DNA of 64,000 bases from contig NZ_JABBPK010000001.1 of NCBI RefSeq assembly GCF_012933555.1, positions 2,272,001-2,336,000 on the forward strand. Reading direction: 5' to 3'. Below, one piece after another: positions 19,045 to 27,355 of this stretch. Made by a program: the position numbers and the translations under genes. Every line of letters starts with the position of its first letter. Within the stretch, counting starts at the first letter, position 1. The stretch comes from Niallia alba (GTDB taxonomy: Bacteria > Bacillota > Bacilli > Bacillales > Cytobacillaceae). The notes below the pieces were generated by a model that saw only the letters and a list, made by a program, of their open reading frames with translations, was not told where the DNA came from and searched no databases.

Positions 19045-19500
19045 TCAATTATAATAGGTATGGTTAATAAATAATGTGACCATTACGGATATTAGTGTAT
19101 AAGAGCCGTGCCAACTTTGATAGTCCACGAGTTCTGTATGTCTCTCTATGATAACTTCCAGACAAGTGAAGAATCCAGCAAAGAGGAAGTAATAAAAGAA
19201 TGTACCGATTTTCCTGAATTTTTTAGGGAAGTATTAACTAAAAATAATCGCTGTTACGGGAAAAAGAAAAAATTCAAACGTAAAACTAGAACGATTAAAT
19301 TCGTTTGCAAAGGAGAAAAGCTGAATTGGATAGTCAATCATTTTCCATTCAACTGCAAGTAATCCAGCAGGCCAAGTGATAATCTGCAGGGATAAAAATA
19401 ATACCCACGCTTCTCTAGCTTTTTTTCTCGGAACAAACAAGAAAATAGCAAGAATGCTTATTGCAATAATTCCGACTAAAATCCATCTTTCCATATTCAT
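19045..19500 (-). pseudogene. CBO0543-like membrane protein interrupted by an in-frame TAA
   Basis: The frame from ATG 19500 (site GGTGAAG) reads 88 codons to FPVTAIIFS, meets TAA at 19234-19236, and then continues in the same frame for 62 codons (YFPKKFRKIGTFFYYFLF, then CLEVIIERHTELVDYQSW) to TGA at 19045. Total length, 151 codons plus stop, equals the intact relatives. Only one base change separates it from an open gene. The stop lies mid-protein, so the visible product would lack two helices. Confidence 0.7.
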
Positions 19501-19589
19501 GGTAACTTCACCTGCTCAAATAGATAGTTAATCATAGTATTACCATTAGGAAAGAAAGTATCCGAAAAGTGAAGTCCTAGTTTATTAAG

Positions 19590-20051
19590 TTATATTGATT
19601 TTTCTATTTTTTGGATAAAACGATAATATGTAATAACTAAATATAATAAAAAAGGATTAAGTAAAGCGGAATACCACCATTTCCACCAACCATAATGGAA
19701 GTAGCCCCAAGGTTCTGGGAAAAGGGCAATGAATTCATAGAGTAAGAAAGCAAAATTCCATAGGCAGATGGCAATTATTTTCTTTGTAATAGATTTCTTG
19801 AATGGAAAGCAATTGAGAAAGAGTATATTAACTGGAGGTACTAAAAATAAAGCATACAATAAAACATGCCACTCTATTGCTATCGTAAAATACCAATATG
19901 CATGAAGCTTAAAATCAATTATTATATCAAATAATAGTTGAAACGCTATGGAAAAAATATAGATATGTAGAATTTGATTTTTGTTTAAATGTTTATTTAA
20001 TCGGAAAGCACAGTAGTTAAAAACAAATATTGAAATTATTAAGCCAACCAC
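19590..20051 (-). CDS. CBO0543-like small membrane protein
   Basis: About 153 residues and four to five membrane helices, with the block EWHVLLYALFLVPPVN, NCFPFKKS and the C-terminal signature PWGYFHYGWWKWWYS. It is clearly paralogous to the gene at 28080 (HILFLVPPVN, PWGYFHYGWWRLSYS). The start is taken as GTG at 20051, which aligns with the ATG of that paralog and lies 11 bases after AGGAG; in-frame ATGs at 20072 and 20060 are alternatives. Its function is unknown. Confidence 0.55.
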   Translation of the reverse strand: MVGLIISIFVFNYCAFRLNKHLNKNQILHIYIFSIAFQLLFDIIIDFKLHAYWYFTIAIEWHVLLYALFLVPPVNILFLNCFPFKKSITKKIIAICLWNFAFLLYEFIALFPEPWGYFHYGWWKWWYSALLNPFLLYLVITYYRFIQKIEKSI

Positions 20052-20072
20052 ATTGATCATTTCTCCTATCAT

Positions 20073-20680
20073 TGCATAATATTTCCTTTATTTTACTAAA
20101 TTATACCTGAAATTTAAATAGTAATTTCTTACATTTAGAGTCATTTATAAAGATGCAAAATGATTCTTAAAAAGTATTTTTTTAATGTGTTTATATTTGT
20201 AACGATTTTAGTTGTCTATAGAGGAATGGGAAGAGTTAGTTGCTAAACATAAATGCTAGATTGCGATTTTGGGATTCTTATATACAATGGGTTGCCCTTT
20301 TAACGAAGAAAGTTGGAGCGGTGGAGATTAGAAGAGGGGATTCGATGATAAAACAGCAAACATATTTACTGCTTGCTGTCTTTATCATAATGTTTCCAAA
20401 CATAACCATTAAACTTTAGATTTTGTATTTGTTAATAGGGATTAGAAATGAGACTAATTCTAGAAACAATTGTAACATCAAATTATCACCTGCCTGATCA
20501 TATATATTGAGGTAGAAGTAAGATAATGCACTTATTTCATTAAAATTAAATTTGGTTATCTGTACTATGTAAGTTCTCCAAGAATCAGGAGAAAAAAATG
20601 CTGTTTTTCAATAGCCAAATCGAAATGAATGCATATGATAAAGTGGATGGACAACCAATATTTTTGCCAGCTAGGAACAA
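20073..20680. other. Long non-coding stretch with decayed-looking short frames
   Basis: No credible gene is seen over 600 bp. A 24-codon frame at 20345-20419 has a GAGGGG site and encodes a short hydrophobic peptide (LLLAVFIIMF). Two short open pieces at 20211-20335 read as protein-like fragments (for example AILGFLYTMG), but no family could be named. It may be the remains of a deleted gene. Confidence 0.3.
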
Positions 20681-20686
20681 GCAAAA

Positions 20687-20722
20687 GCTCTGCTCATTCA
20701 TCCTGAGTAGAGCGATTTTTTA
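20687..20722 (+). terminator. Terminator-like hairpin
   Basis: GCTCTGCTCA pairs with TGAGTAGAGC (one G-U), followed by GATTTTTTAT. No gene immediately precedes it, which again suggests a lost upstream gene. Confidence 0.6.
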
Positions 20723-20812
20723 TCCCACTCTTAACGGACAGTAAGACTCCCCCAAGCTTATGAGTATACGAGGAAGAAAGGTGGGAGATTAACTGTCCGT
20801 AAAGGTCCGATT

Positions 20813-20871
20813 AGTTCAACTAACCATCAGTGGGGGAGCAAGGAAAACCCCCACTGATGGTTAGTTGAACT
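20813..20871. repeat. Perfect 24-bp-stem hairpin (MITE-like or terminator)
   Basis: The 24 bases at 20813-20836 (AGTTCAACTAACCATCAGTG and GGGG) are exactly inverted at 20848-20871 around an 11-base loop. Just upstream, CGGACAGT (20739 region) and ACTGTCCG (20792 region) bracket another imperfect stem. The stem is far longer than a normal terminator and has no T-run. Confidence 0.7.
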
Positions 20872-20932
20872 TTATATAACTAATAAGGAAGCTCAATAAT
20901 CAATGCTTTTTTGATTAATGTGTATGGATATC

Positions 20933-21535
20933 TTATCTGGGGACGTTTTTTCTTGCTTTGAAGCTGATGGGTGGTTGGATTCGGCTTGAATCAGGCGGAC
21001 CGATGATAACAGATTCTTTCAGTGCTGAAAATGCATCAGCAACCTTTTTTGAATCTATTCCATAAGCTGCTTCAAATACTTCTGGCGGAGTTAGGCGCAA
21101 TGTATCAGAACCTTCCGCACTTTCAAATTGGTCATTATTAAAAAAGAGATGTAAATGCAATTTATCTGTGGCTGGTCGAATCCAGTGCCACCACGCCATT
21201 GGTATAAATACTACATCACCAGGTTTTGCATGGTAATGATGCAGTTTCCGTGTATCAGGATCAACAATGGAAATCATCGCTTCTCCTGATACAATGACAT
21301 CCAATTCCCAAGCATTTGGATGCCAATGGGGTTCTCTCATATGTCCTTTTGTTAAAAATAAATCGACAAATGACCCACCAATCATGGCTGGCAACTGAGT
21401 AGAGGTTACTTTATAAGCGATATTTTCTGGATTTCTTTCAAAAAGCACATTGTCACGCGTATTATAAATAAGATTGGGAGTTCCGCTTGATTGATGAATA
21501 TTAGTGTTATCAGGAATATAGCCCGACTTTGACAT
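20933..21535 (-). CDS. Cupin-domain protein
   Basis: A 200-residue single-cupin protein. The first cupin motif HWHPNAWELDVIVSGEA supplies two His and a Glu for a metal; the second, PGDVVFIPMAWWHWI, supplies a His. It may be an oxalate-decarboxylase-like or sugar-binding cupin; the substrate is unknown. The start is the ATG (MSKSGY) seven bases after TTGGAGG; an upstream in-frame TTG is part of that ribosome site. It stands alone, upstream of a manganese catalase on the same strand. Confidence 0.82.
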   Translation of the reverse strand: MSKSGYIPDNTNIHQSSGTPNLIYNTRDNVLFERNPENIAYKVTSTQLPAMIGGSFVDLFLTKGHMREPHWHPNAWELDVIVSGEAMISIVDPDTRKLHHYHAKPGDVVFIPMAWWHWIRPATDKLHLHLFFNNDQFESAEGSDTLRLTPPEVFEAAYGIDSKKVADAFSALKESVIIGPPDSSRIQPPISFKARKNVPR

Positions 21536-21784
21536 GAAATTTGCCTCCAATACATAAATTTTGGCACAAAGAAAAGGAATAGTATCTTATTTTTTTATAT
21601 GCTTTTGAAATCACAATGGTGATAAAGAGGAAATGGCAAGAAAAACAGACTGGGACAAAACAAAATATATAATAGATAAAGACGAACAATCTCTAATTTC
21701 GTGGCGAAACCAACTCGTTCCATCATTTTTTTAAAAGAAAATATAATGAGTAGGAAATACAAAGCAGACGGAATACACGCAGCT

Positions 21785-21848
21785 CCATGGAAAGCGAAGT
21801 GCCTTCAGGCTGCAGGTGATCACCGCAAACCGTCTTTCTTAAAATGAA
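21785..21848. repeat. Dispersed intergenic repeat, reference copy
   Basis: The block TCCATGGAAAGCGAAGTG, TCAGGCTGCAGGTGATCACC and AAACCGTCTTTCTTAAAATG recurs in part at 43300-43340 (CTGCGGGTGACCACC, AAACCTTCTTTCTTAAAATG) and, more diverged, at 1877-1946. The copies at 21785 and 43300 are each followed by the same terminator-like hairpin. Confidence 0.65.
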
Positions 21849-21912
21849 TAAAACCCCAAAACAATTATACGAACTTTTCTTATCATGTACGTATAATCGT
21901 TCGGGGTTATTT
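21847..21912 (-). terminator. Terminator of the manganese catalase gene, part of a repeated unit
   Basis: On the minus strand AATAACCCCGAACGATTATACG pairs with the inverted copy at the other side of an 18-base loop and ends in TTTTATTC. The same sequence, interrupted by an IS3 element, is seen at 43338-45060. Confidence 0.7.
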
Positions 21913-21953
21913 GGTTGAAAATACTTATGTTTCAGCTTCTTTTTTATATAAAA

Positions 21954-22835
21954 TTAATTATTTAAATCAGAAAGACCAGGTGCATGTTCATTTGGCATAT
22001 CTGGTAGCTCTGGAACTGGATAACCTTGAGGTGGTGGAACAACATTCAAGTCGCCGTTATTTCGGCTAGGGGTTGTTCCTTGGAAAATCTCACCGATTCT
22101 TGTATTATCGAGCCTGAAATTAAATTGTGCATTATGGAAGCCCATGTCCACATATTTTCGACATTCTGGATATTTATTAATATCATAGTTAGGAACAGGA
22201 AGAATTTTTCCCCAATCTACGCCTAATGTTTCTAATGCTTTAGCGAAGGCATTTTGATGCGCGTTATCGCGGACGATTAAAAAGGCAATTGTTTCTCTTA
22301 ATGTTTTGTTGTTGCTCATTTCATAAATTCGTGATTTTTGCAGCACTCCTGTTGACTCTAGAACAACATTATTTAAGAGATTTGCGATTAGATTCCCATG
22401 ATCATATACCCAAGATGCATTCCAGGGATTCCCCCCTGCATCAACAGGAAGAGAGGATTTAGCGCCCATAATATAATGATGGGGGTTAGCGCCGCCTTTG
22501 ATTACATCATCTAAAGGTGCACCGTCACTGGCTAAATTACCTGGCATATTTTCACCTGAGTCGTTCAGCAATTGATTAATCGTGGATTGAACAAGTTCTA
22601 CATGGCTAAGTTCTTCCAAAAACACCCCGCGGATAAGATCACGATATTGCTTTGCTTTTCCGCGGAAGTTGGCACTTTGAAAAGAGAACTGCATCATTGT
22701 TCTCATTTCTCCAAATTGCCCACCTAATGCTTCTTGCAACACTTTTGCGGCATTGGGATCTGGCTTGTCGGGGACAATCATATTGATTAAATCTTCTCTA
22801 TAAAAATACATGCGTACATCTATCTCCTTTTTCAT
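21954..22835 (-). CDS. Manganese (non-haem) catalase
   Basis: A 293-residue dimanganese catalase that dismutates H2O2. The four-helix core carries the metal-binding pattern: the GEMRTMMQFSFQS helix, VFLEELSHVELVQ with Glu and His ligands, and IVRDNAHQNAF with Glu/His positions. Relatives in B. subtilis (YdbD, YjqC, CotJC) include spore-coat proteins. The Pro-rich tail (VPPPQGYPVPELPDMP) is usual. The start is taken as ATG 22835 (MKKEIDV), 10 bases after AAAGGGA; the upstream GTG overlaps the ribosome site. Confidence 0.92.
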   Translation of the reverse strand: MKKEIDVRMYFYREDLINMIVPDKPDPNAAKVLQEALGGQFGEMRTMMQFSFQSANFRGKAKQYRDLIRGVFLEELSHVELVQSTINQLLNDSGENMPGNLASDGAPLDDVIKGGANPHHYIMGAKSSLPVDAGGNPWNASWVYDHGNLIANLLNNVVLESTGVLQKSRIYEMSNNKTLRETIAFLIVRDNAHQNAFAKALETLGVDWGKILPVPNYDINKYPECRKYVDMGFHNAQFNFRLDNTRIGEIFQGTTPSRNNGDLNVVPPPQGYPVPELPDMPNEHAPGLSDLNN

Positions 22836-22971
22836 AATCTGCACATCCCTTTTATCATTCCAAAAGAGGATAAGGCTATACAGGAAGCTTCAAAAATGGA
22901 AATTTTTTGATAGGAAAAGGTGTTTGCTTTTGTTAGAGTAAATGTAGTAATTATTTGATGGAGGGAAAAAT

Positions 22972-23526
22972 ATGAATAGGTTAGTCATCATGACGGTTGG
23001 CATGACGCACAGTGGAAAGTCAACATTTGCCCAGATGCTAGAAAGCAGGCTTAGAAATGCGCTTGTTATTGATCAAGATAATCATGCTGAATTTTTACAG
23101 ACATATTATGAAAAACTTTTGCCAAAGGATGGAGCTAATCATATTAAACATGCCCTGACAAAAACAATCGTGGATTATGCTGTTAATCATTCTAACTGTC
23201 ATCTTATTTTAAGTAATGCTAATCGTAATCGCGAAAGTCGGATGGAATTGCTTCGATATTATAAAACAAATGGTTTTATGACGGTCCTTGTACATTTTAA
23301 TCTTCCGATAGACCTACTAAAGGTGCGAATTGCCAAAAGTGAGCGGGATATATTACGTTTAAGAACGGCGTCTACTTACGAAGAGATTCTTAATCGTCAG
23401 CATGAGCAAACAGGGGGCATGGCACTAGATCCAGCAGAAGGGGAAGCCGATTATCTATTCACAGTGAAGCAGGAAGAAGATGTACCTATTATTAGGGATT
23501 TGATTGTTAATCTTACAAAAGGTTAG
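22972..23526 (+). CDS. P-loop AAA-family ATPase / kinase-like protein
   Basis: A 184-residue P-loop NTPase with Walker A GMTHSGKST near residue 10, followed by NALVIDQDNHAEF. It resembles the zeta-toxin/polynucleotide-kinase group, which phosphorylates small molecules or nucleic acids. The basic block RNRNRESRMELL may form the lid. No antitoxin-like gene lies next to it. It is monocistronic, with a GATGGAGGG site and a terminator downstream. The substrate is unknown. Confidence 0.75.
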   Translation: MNRLVIMTVGMTHSGKSTFAQMLESRLRNALVIDQDNHAEFLQTYYEKLLPKDGANHIKHALTKTIVDYAVNHSNCHLILSNANRNRESRMELLRYYKTNGFMTVLVHFNLPIDLLKVRIAKSERDILRLRTASTYEEILNRQHEQTGGMALDPAEGEADYLFTVKQEEDVPIIRDLIVNLTKG

Positions 23527-23563
23527 AGCATTAATTATAAACATGCTGCTAAAAAATATGGTT

Positions 23564-23612
23564 CCTGAGTGAAGAGTGCAGTTTCCTCGGCTCCATTCCA
23601 CTCAGGATTTTT
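23564..23612 (+). terminator. Terminator after the P-loop protein gene
   Basis: CCTGAGTG and CACTCAGG flank a 27-base loop that contains a small internal pairing; ATTTTTAATC follows. Confidence 0.65.
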
Positions 23613-23643
23613 AATCTTTTTTATCTAATAAGGCAAAAAAATC

Positions 23644-24009
23644 TTAAAAAACATCATTTTCCTTAAATAAATAGTAAGATAATAACTTCTCTGTATTTGC
23701 TTTTAATTCTGTATTAGCAAATCGATGGACTTCGTGATAGTTTGCTACATAGTAATGGTATTCGGTAAAGTTCTTATCCAAATTGCCCTTTATTAGTTTT
23801 ATTTTCTTTTGACGCATTTTTTCCTTGAATCCTTTTAAGTCATCTTGGACTTTTTTCATCGTATGTTCAATTAAATTTAGATAAACTTGATTAAGTTTAA
23901 AGGGAGTTGTTTTTGCTTGCTGGTAATCTCTTTCTAAAACAGTTAGTAAGAGGGGCAAATAAATGAGATGTTCCAGTATTTTTGTGTCTTCCTTTGATAG
24001 TCTATTCAT
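23644..24009 (-). CDS. YhjD-family protein
   Basis: A 121-residue cytoplasmic, helix- and lysine-rich protein. The opening LSKEDTKILEHLIYLPLLLTVLERD and the block PFKLNQVYLNLIEHTM match the YhjD family of Bacillus, whose function is unknown. The start ATG 24009 follows GAGGAAATCACC, so the upstream extension is not used. It follows a yolD-like gene by 16 bp behind two LexA boxes, so it probably belongs to the SOS response. Confidence 0.7.
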   Translation of the reverse strand: MNRLSKEDTKILEHLIYLPLLLTVLERDYQQAKTTPFKLNQVYLNLIEHTMKKVQDDLKGFKEKMRQKKIKLIKGNLDKNFTEYHYYVANYHEVHRFANTELKANTEKLLSYYLFKENDVF

Positions 24010-24025
24010 GGTGATTTCCTCTAAA

Positions 24026-24355
24026 TTACAAGCGTTCCACATCGATCAGCAGATGAAATGGAATATAGTGAATGGTATTGGTTTCTTCCTCAATTCGAAG
24101 TTCTCTTTTTATGTAGTCAATAAAAACGGTTCTTCCAATGAGTATTTCGATAAACCCATTTTTAAATAATGAAAATTGCAGGAACAAATGGTATTCCATT
24201 CCTTCGTGAATCAGTAAATCGATATCATTTAACTTTTCTTGATCTAATTTTGGTTTTTTCACTTTCTTCTCATTTAATAGCTCTTCCTTCACAGAAGCAA
24301 CATGTTCTGGCAGCATTAGCGCTACCCATTTTTTTGTTCCACGGTCTTTAATCAT
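24026..24355 (-). CDS. YolD-like family protein
   Basis: A 109-residue protein. The N-terminal block DRGTKKWVALMLPEHVASVKEE is the YolD hallmark; YolD-like proteins usually sit next to Y-family polymerases (UvrX, YqjW) and have been proposed as UmuD-like partners. A second copy at 30879 shares DRGTIKWTAMMLPEHVQSIK. Here no polymerase gene is adjacent; YhjD follows instead. Two LexA boxes and a promoter precede it. Confidence 0.85.
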   Translation of the reverse strand: MIKDRGTKKWVALMLPEHVASVKEELLNEKKVKKPKLDQEKLNDIDLLIHEGMEYHLFLQFSLFKNGFIEILIGRTVFIDYIKRELRIEEETNTIHYIPFHLLIDVERL

Positions 24356-24389
24356 GAAAACACACTCCTTCTATCTATTATAATAACTA

Positions 24390-24401
24390 GAACGCTTGTT
24401 C
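24390..24401. promoter_or_regulatory. LexA box 1 upstream of yolD-yhjD
   Basis: GAACGCTTGTTC fits the Bacillus LexA consensus (GAAC-N4-GTTC). On the minus strand it falls between a TTGAAA -35 and a TATTATAAT -10 region, so bound LexA would block the promoter. Confidence 0.8.
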
Positions 24402-24419
24402 CTTTCAATATATTTTTAA

Positions 24420-24431
24420 GAACGTTTGTTC
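24420..24431. promoter_or_regulatory. LexA box 2 upstream of yolD-yhjD
   Basis: GAACGTTTGTTC, 30 bp (three helical turns) from box 1, also fits GAAC-N4-GTTC. Two phased boxes suggest tight SOS repression. Confidence 0.8.
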
Positions 24432-24577
24432 GTTTTTAGTGTATGCTAAATGAACAAATATATGTAAATGAAAAAATGCGCAGAGTATGAACACAATGGA
24501 AGATGAATCACGTCCGATACTTTTTTGTGAATAGAAACAAATCTATAGGGAGTTGATTTTCGAAAAGGAACAAAAAG

Positions 24578-24601
24578 AAGGAGAGGGCTGAGCCTCACCT
24601 T
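24578..24601 (-). terminator. Terminator of the DUF2164 gene
   Basis: AAGGAGAGG and CCTCACCTT (one mismatch) enclose GCTGAG-like loop bases. On the minus strand a T-rich tail (CTTTTTGTTCCTTTT) follows. Confidence 0.5.
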
Positions 24602-24626
24602 TGGATAGAAAGAGAACAAAAGTCTC

Positions 24627-24869
24627 TTATTTAGTAGGCCTTTCCAGCGTTAATAGCTCGTCTTCAAGAGAGCTTGCTCTTTCTTCGACTATTTTTCTGG
24701 CATCCTTAACCCCAGCATTGTAAAAATGAGGAGCAAGGGATTCCTTCACAAAGTCTAGTACTCTTTCTGCGGCAAATTCAGAAATCTCTTCCTCTCTTTC
24801 TTGTGAGAAGAAGTATTGAATATCTGCAATCATGGCATTTTGCTGTTCTTTTGTAAGCTTATAAAACAT
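24627..24869 (-). CDS. DUF2164 family protein
   Basis: An 80-residue small acidic cytoplasmic protein. The pattern LTKEQQNAMIADIQYFFSQE, ...FYNAGVKDARKIV matches DUF2164, for which no function is established. The start is ATG 24869 (MFYKLTKEQ) after GGTGGAG. It is 17 bp downstream of the GNAT gene on the same strand and is probably co-transcribed with it. Confidence 0.75.
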   Translation of the reverse strand: MFYKLTKEQQNAMIADIQYFFSQEREEEISEFAAERVLDFVKESLAPHFYNAGVKDARKIVEERASSLEDELLTLERPTK

Positions 24870-24886
24870 CGTAACTCCACCTTTTT

Positions 24887-25444
24887 TTATTTTGGGCTCT
24901 TTTCCCATTCTTCGCGCAGCAAACCATAGATAACATGGTCTACATAATGGTCATAAAGCCATTCCGCTTGTCTGATTATTCCTTCTTCTGTAAACCCTAG
25001 TCTTTCTGGAAGTGCTCTGCTTTTTTTGTTTTCGGTTGCTGCAGCAATTTCGATACGGTTAAGATTTAATTCAGTGAATCCATATGAAATAAAAGCTTGG
25101 CATGCTTTTGTCATAATTCCATTTCCTTGATATTCTTCACCTAACCAGTAGCCAATTTTCCCAATCTTACTCGTACGGTTAATCTCATTGTAGCCGATTG
25201 TTCCAGTTATACTTCCTTTATACAGGATGGCAACAGATTTTGGGTAGCCTCCTGTTTCAAGAATTCCTTGAAGCCTTTGGCGAATATTCTCTTTTGTGTC
25301 ATCTACTGTTTGCGTGTAATCGAGCCAGCCGAGCCATTCTTTTAAATAAGTTTTATTTTTCATTGTTAATTGAAAAAATTCTTCCGCATCGTCTAAACGA
25401 AACACTCTTAAGGTTAAATCCTCATTGATTGTATACTGAAACAT
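24887..25444 (-). CDS. GNAT acetyltransferase, RimJ/RimL (YdaF-like) type
   Basis: A 185-residue acetyl-CoA-dependent N-acetyltransferase. The opening LTLRVFRLDDAEEFFQL, the acetyl-CoA loop IGYWLGEEYQGNGIMTKA and ENKKSRALPERLGFTEEG fit ribosomal-protein-type RimL/YdaF acetyltransferases; in E. coli RimL acetylates L7/L12. The real substrate here is unknown. The start has GGAGGG upstream. It is followed closely by DUF2164. Confidence 0.85.
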   Translation of the reverse strand: MFQYTINEDLTLRVFRLDDAEEFFQLTMKNKTYLKEWLGWLDYTQTVDDTKENIRQRLQGILETGGYPKSVAILYKGSITGTIGYNEINRTSKIGKIGYWLGEEYQGNGIMTKACQAFISYGFTELNLNRIEIAAATENKKSRALPERLGFTEEGIIRQAEWLYDHYVDHVIYGLLREEWEKSPK

Positions 25445-25629
25445 CTATGTGTCCCTCCAGTTAAATTATGTATGTTCTTTCATTGTAAGGGAAATCGATT
25501 GGAAGTTCATTACTTTTTTTCTTCGTGAACACAATAGTTGTAATTCGAGACATCTCCTGTTTTAATAGGAGAAGAAGTGATCATTTTGCTTTACGATTAT
25601 TGTGTTTTCTTAAGGAGGATATATAGATA

Positions 25630-26679
25630 GTGGAAATAGGAATAAGTACATTTGTGGAAACTACACCAGACCCACATTCAGGGAAGGTAGTTAGCCATGC
25701 AGAAAGAATTCGCCAAGTAGTAGAGGAAATTATTTTAGCAGATAAAGTGGGGTTAGATGTCTTTGGTGTAGGGGAACATCATCGAAAAGATTACGCAGCC
25801 TCAGCACCTGCGATGATTTTAGCAGCAGCTGCCACACAAACAAGTCATATCCGTTTAACAAGCGCAGTTACCGTTCTTTCTTCCGATGATCCAGTCCGCG
25901 TGTTTCAAGACTTTGCAACTTTGGACGGATTATCTAATGGACGTGCCGAAATTATGGCTGGCCGCGGTTCCTTTATTGAATCATTTCCGCTCTTTGGCTA
26001 TGATTTAAATGACTATAATGAATTATTTGATGAAAAATTAGACTTGCTTTTAAAATTGCAAGCATCAGAGAAAGTAACATGGAGTGGAAAGCATCGTGCA
26101 GCCATTAATAATCTAGGCGTCTATCCTCGTCCAGTGCAAGATCCATTGCCAATATGGATTGGAAGCGGAGGAAATAGTGAGTCTGTAGTACGTGCCGGGA
26201 TTCTTGGTTTACCGCTAGTTCTAGCAATTATTGGAGGAAATCCAGCGCAATTTGCACCTCTTGTAGATCTCTATTACCGTGCAGTTGAGCATGCTGGCCA
26301 TGATCCGAAAAAGTTAACGGTTGCTTCTCATTCTCATGGGTTCGTTGGAGAGGATACACTACTCGCAGCAGATGCTTTCTTCCCGTCTACCCAATATGCA
26401 ATGAATGTACTTGGAAAAGAAAGAGGATGGGGACCTTATACAAGAGAAACCTTTGATGCAGCCCGGAGTGAAAACGGAGCACTGTATGTAGGAGATCCAC
26501 GCACAGTAGCAGATAAAATTATTGCTTTGCGCAAAAACGTTGGTATTACTCGTTTTATGCTCCATGTTCCTGTTGGCAGCATGCCCCATGATCAAGTGAT
26601 GCGAGCAATTGAATTGCTTGGTACAGAAGTAGCTCCACTTGTCCGCAAAGAAATCGCAGCATGGGAAAGTGAAAGCTAA
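25630..26679 (+). CDS. LLM-class flavin-dependent oxidoreductase (luciferase-like)
   Basis: A 349-residue TIM-barrel flavoprotein of the bacterial luciferase-like family, expected to use reduced FMN. The blocks DVFGVGEHHRKDYA, SDDPVRVFQDFATLDGLSNGRAE and PIWIGSGGNSESV are typical. The start is GTG 25630, eleven bases after GGAGG. It is monocistronic, ending in a hairpin shared with the convergent gene. Its substrate is unknown. Confidence 0.88.
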   Translation: MEIGISTFVETTPDPHSGKVVSHAERIRQVVEEIILADKVGLDVFGVGEHHRKDYAASAPAMILAAAATQTSHIRLTSAVTVLSSDDPVRVFQDFATLDGLSNGRAEIMAGRGSFIESFPLFGYDLNDYNELFDEKLDLLLKLQASEKVTWSGKHRAAINNLGVYPRPVQDPLPIWIGSGGNSESVVRAGILGLPLVLAIIGGNPAQFAPLVDLYYRAVEHAGHDPKKLTVASHSHGFVGEDTLLAADAFFPSTQYAMNVLGKERGWGPYTRETFDAARSENGALYVGDPRTVADKIIALRKNVGITRFMLHVPVGSMPHDQVMRAIELLGTEVAPLVRKEIAAWESES

Positions 26680-26680
26680 A

Positions 26681-26722
26681 AAATATCGGGAATGCTTCTT
26701 AGCGAGCATTCCCAATATTTTT
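26681..26722. terminator. Bidirectional terminator overlapping the end of the convergent gene
   Basis: GGGAATGCT and AGCATTCCC, extended by AAATAT/ATATTT, form a strong stem with T-runs on both sides. The stop codon of the minus-strand gene (26699) lies in the loop. Confidence 0.8.
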
Positions 26723-27166
26723 ATCTGATACGATAAATTTTTGAAACCAGTAATTAAGAAAAGACAGGCCATATGAAGTCAAGAATAAATGAATAGATGT
26801 GAATTTTTTCAATTTATAGAAGCCTACTTTTTGAAAAAATGCATTTAACGGATAAGCAAAAATAAGATCCATGATTAAATTTACTAATGTATATACAAGA
26901 AACCTTTTATGTGTTAAATGAAATATCCAAATATTAATGACTACAAAAGGGCCGAATATAAATCCCAATGCATCTGCGACTAGTGAGTTTAATCCACCTT
27001 TTACTTTCCACCATTTAAAGATAAGGGATAAAAGTGTTTCAACTAAAAGAATAGAAGCAGAGAAAAAAGTGACGGGAATAAATTTTTTGATAATTGATTT
27101 TGGAAGAAACAACAGGCTTCCCCAACTTATTAAAACCATGCATATTCGCAAAAAAACAATCGACAT
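26699..27166 (-). CDS. Hypothetical four-helix membrane protein
   Basis: A 155-residue integral membrane protein with about four hydrophobic helices and no recognised catalytic motif. Features include WKVKGGLNSLVADALGFIFG and NLIMDLIFAYPLNAFF. It is unlike the CBO0543-like genes around it, although similar in size. The ribosome site is GGAGAT. Its last codons lie in the shared terminator stem. Confidence 0.6.
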   Translation of the reverse strand: MSIVFLRICMVLISWGSLLFLPKSIIKKFIPVTFFSASILLVETLLSLIFKWWKVKGGLNSLVADALGFIFGPFVVINIWIFHLTHKRFLVYTLVNLIMDLIFAYPLNAFFQKVGFYKLKKFTSIHLFLTSYGLSFLNYWFQKFIVSDKNIGNAR

Positions 27167-27321
27167 AGGTCGCCATCTCCATTTTAAAAGTTTTTAATGG
27201 TGAAAAATGAAACCGTTTTTAGTTTTCGTCAATTTTTCGATACTATCCTAAAAATGATAATTTGAATCGAAAAATATACAGTAGCGAAAGTTGATCTGTG
27301 TCTGTGAGCGTAAGCCGTACA

Positions 27322-27355
27322 AAATAAAAAATCCATCATTAATTAATGATGGATT
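27322..27355 (-). terminator. Terminator overlapping the end of the DUF3973 gene
   Basis: AATCCATCATTA and TAATGATGGATT form a perfect stem with almost no loop, followed on the minus strand by TTTTTATTTTG. Confidence 0.75.

Noticed and set aside
19108-19362. 84-codon plus-strand frame
   Set aside because: It is antisense to the CBO0543-like pseudogene and has no ribosome site.
22972-23526. Zeta-type toxin of a toxin-antitoxin pair
   Set aside because: Only the P-loop kinase fold resembles zeta toxins; no small antitoxin gene is adjacent.
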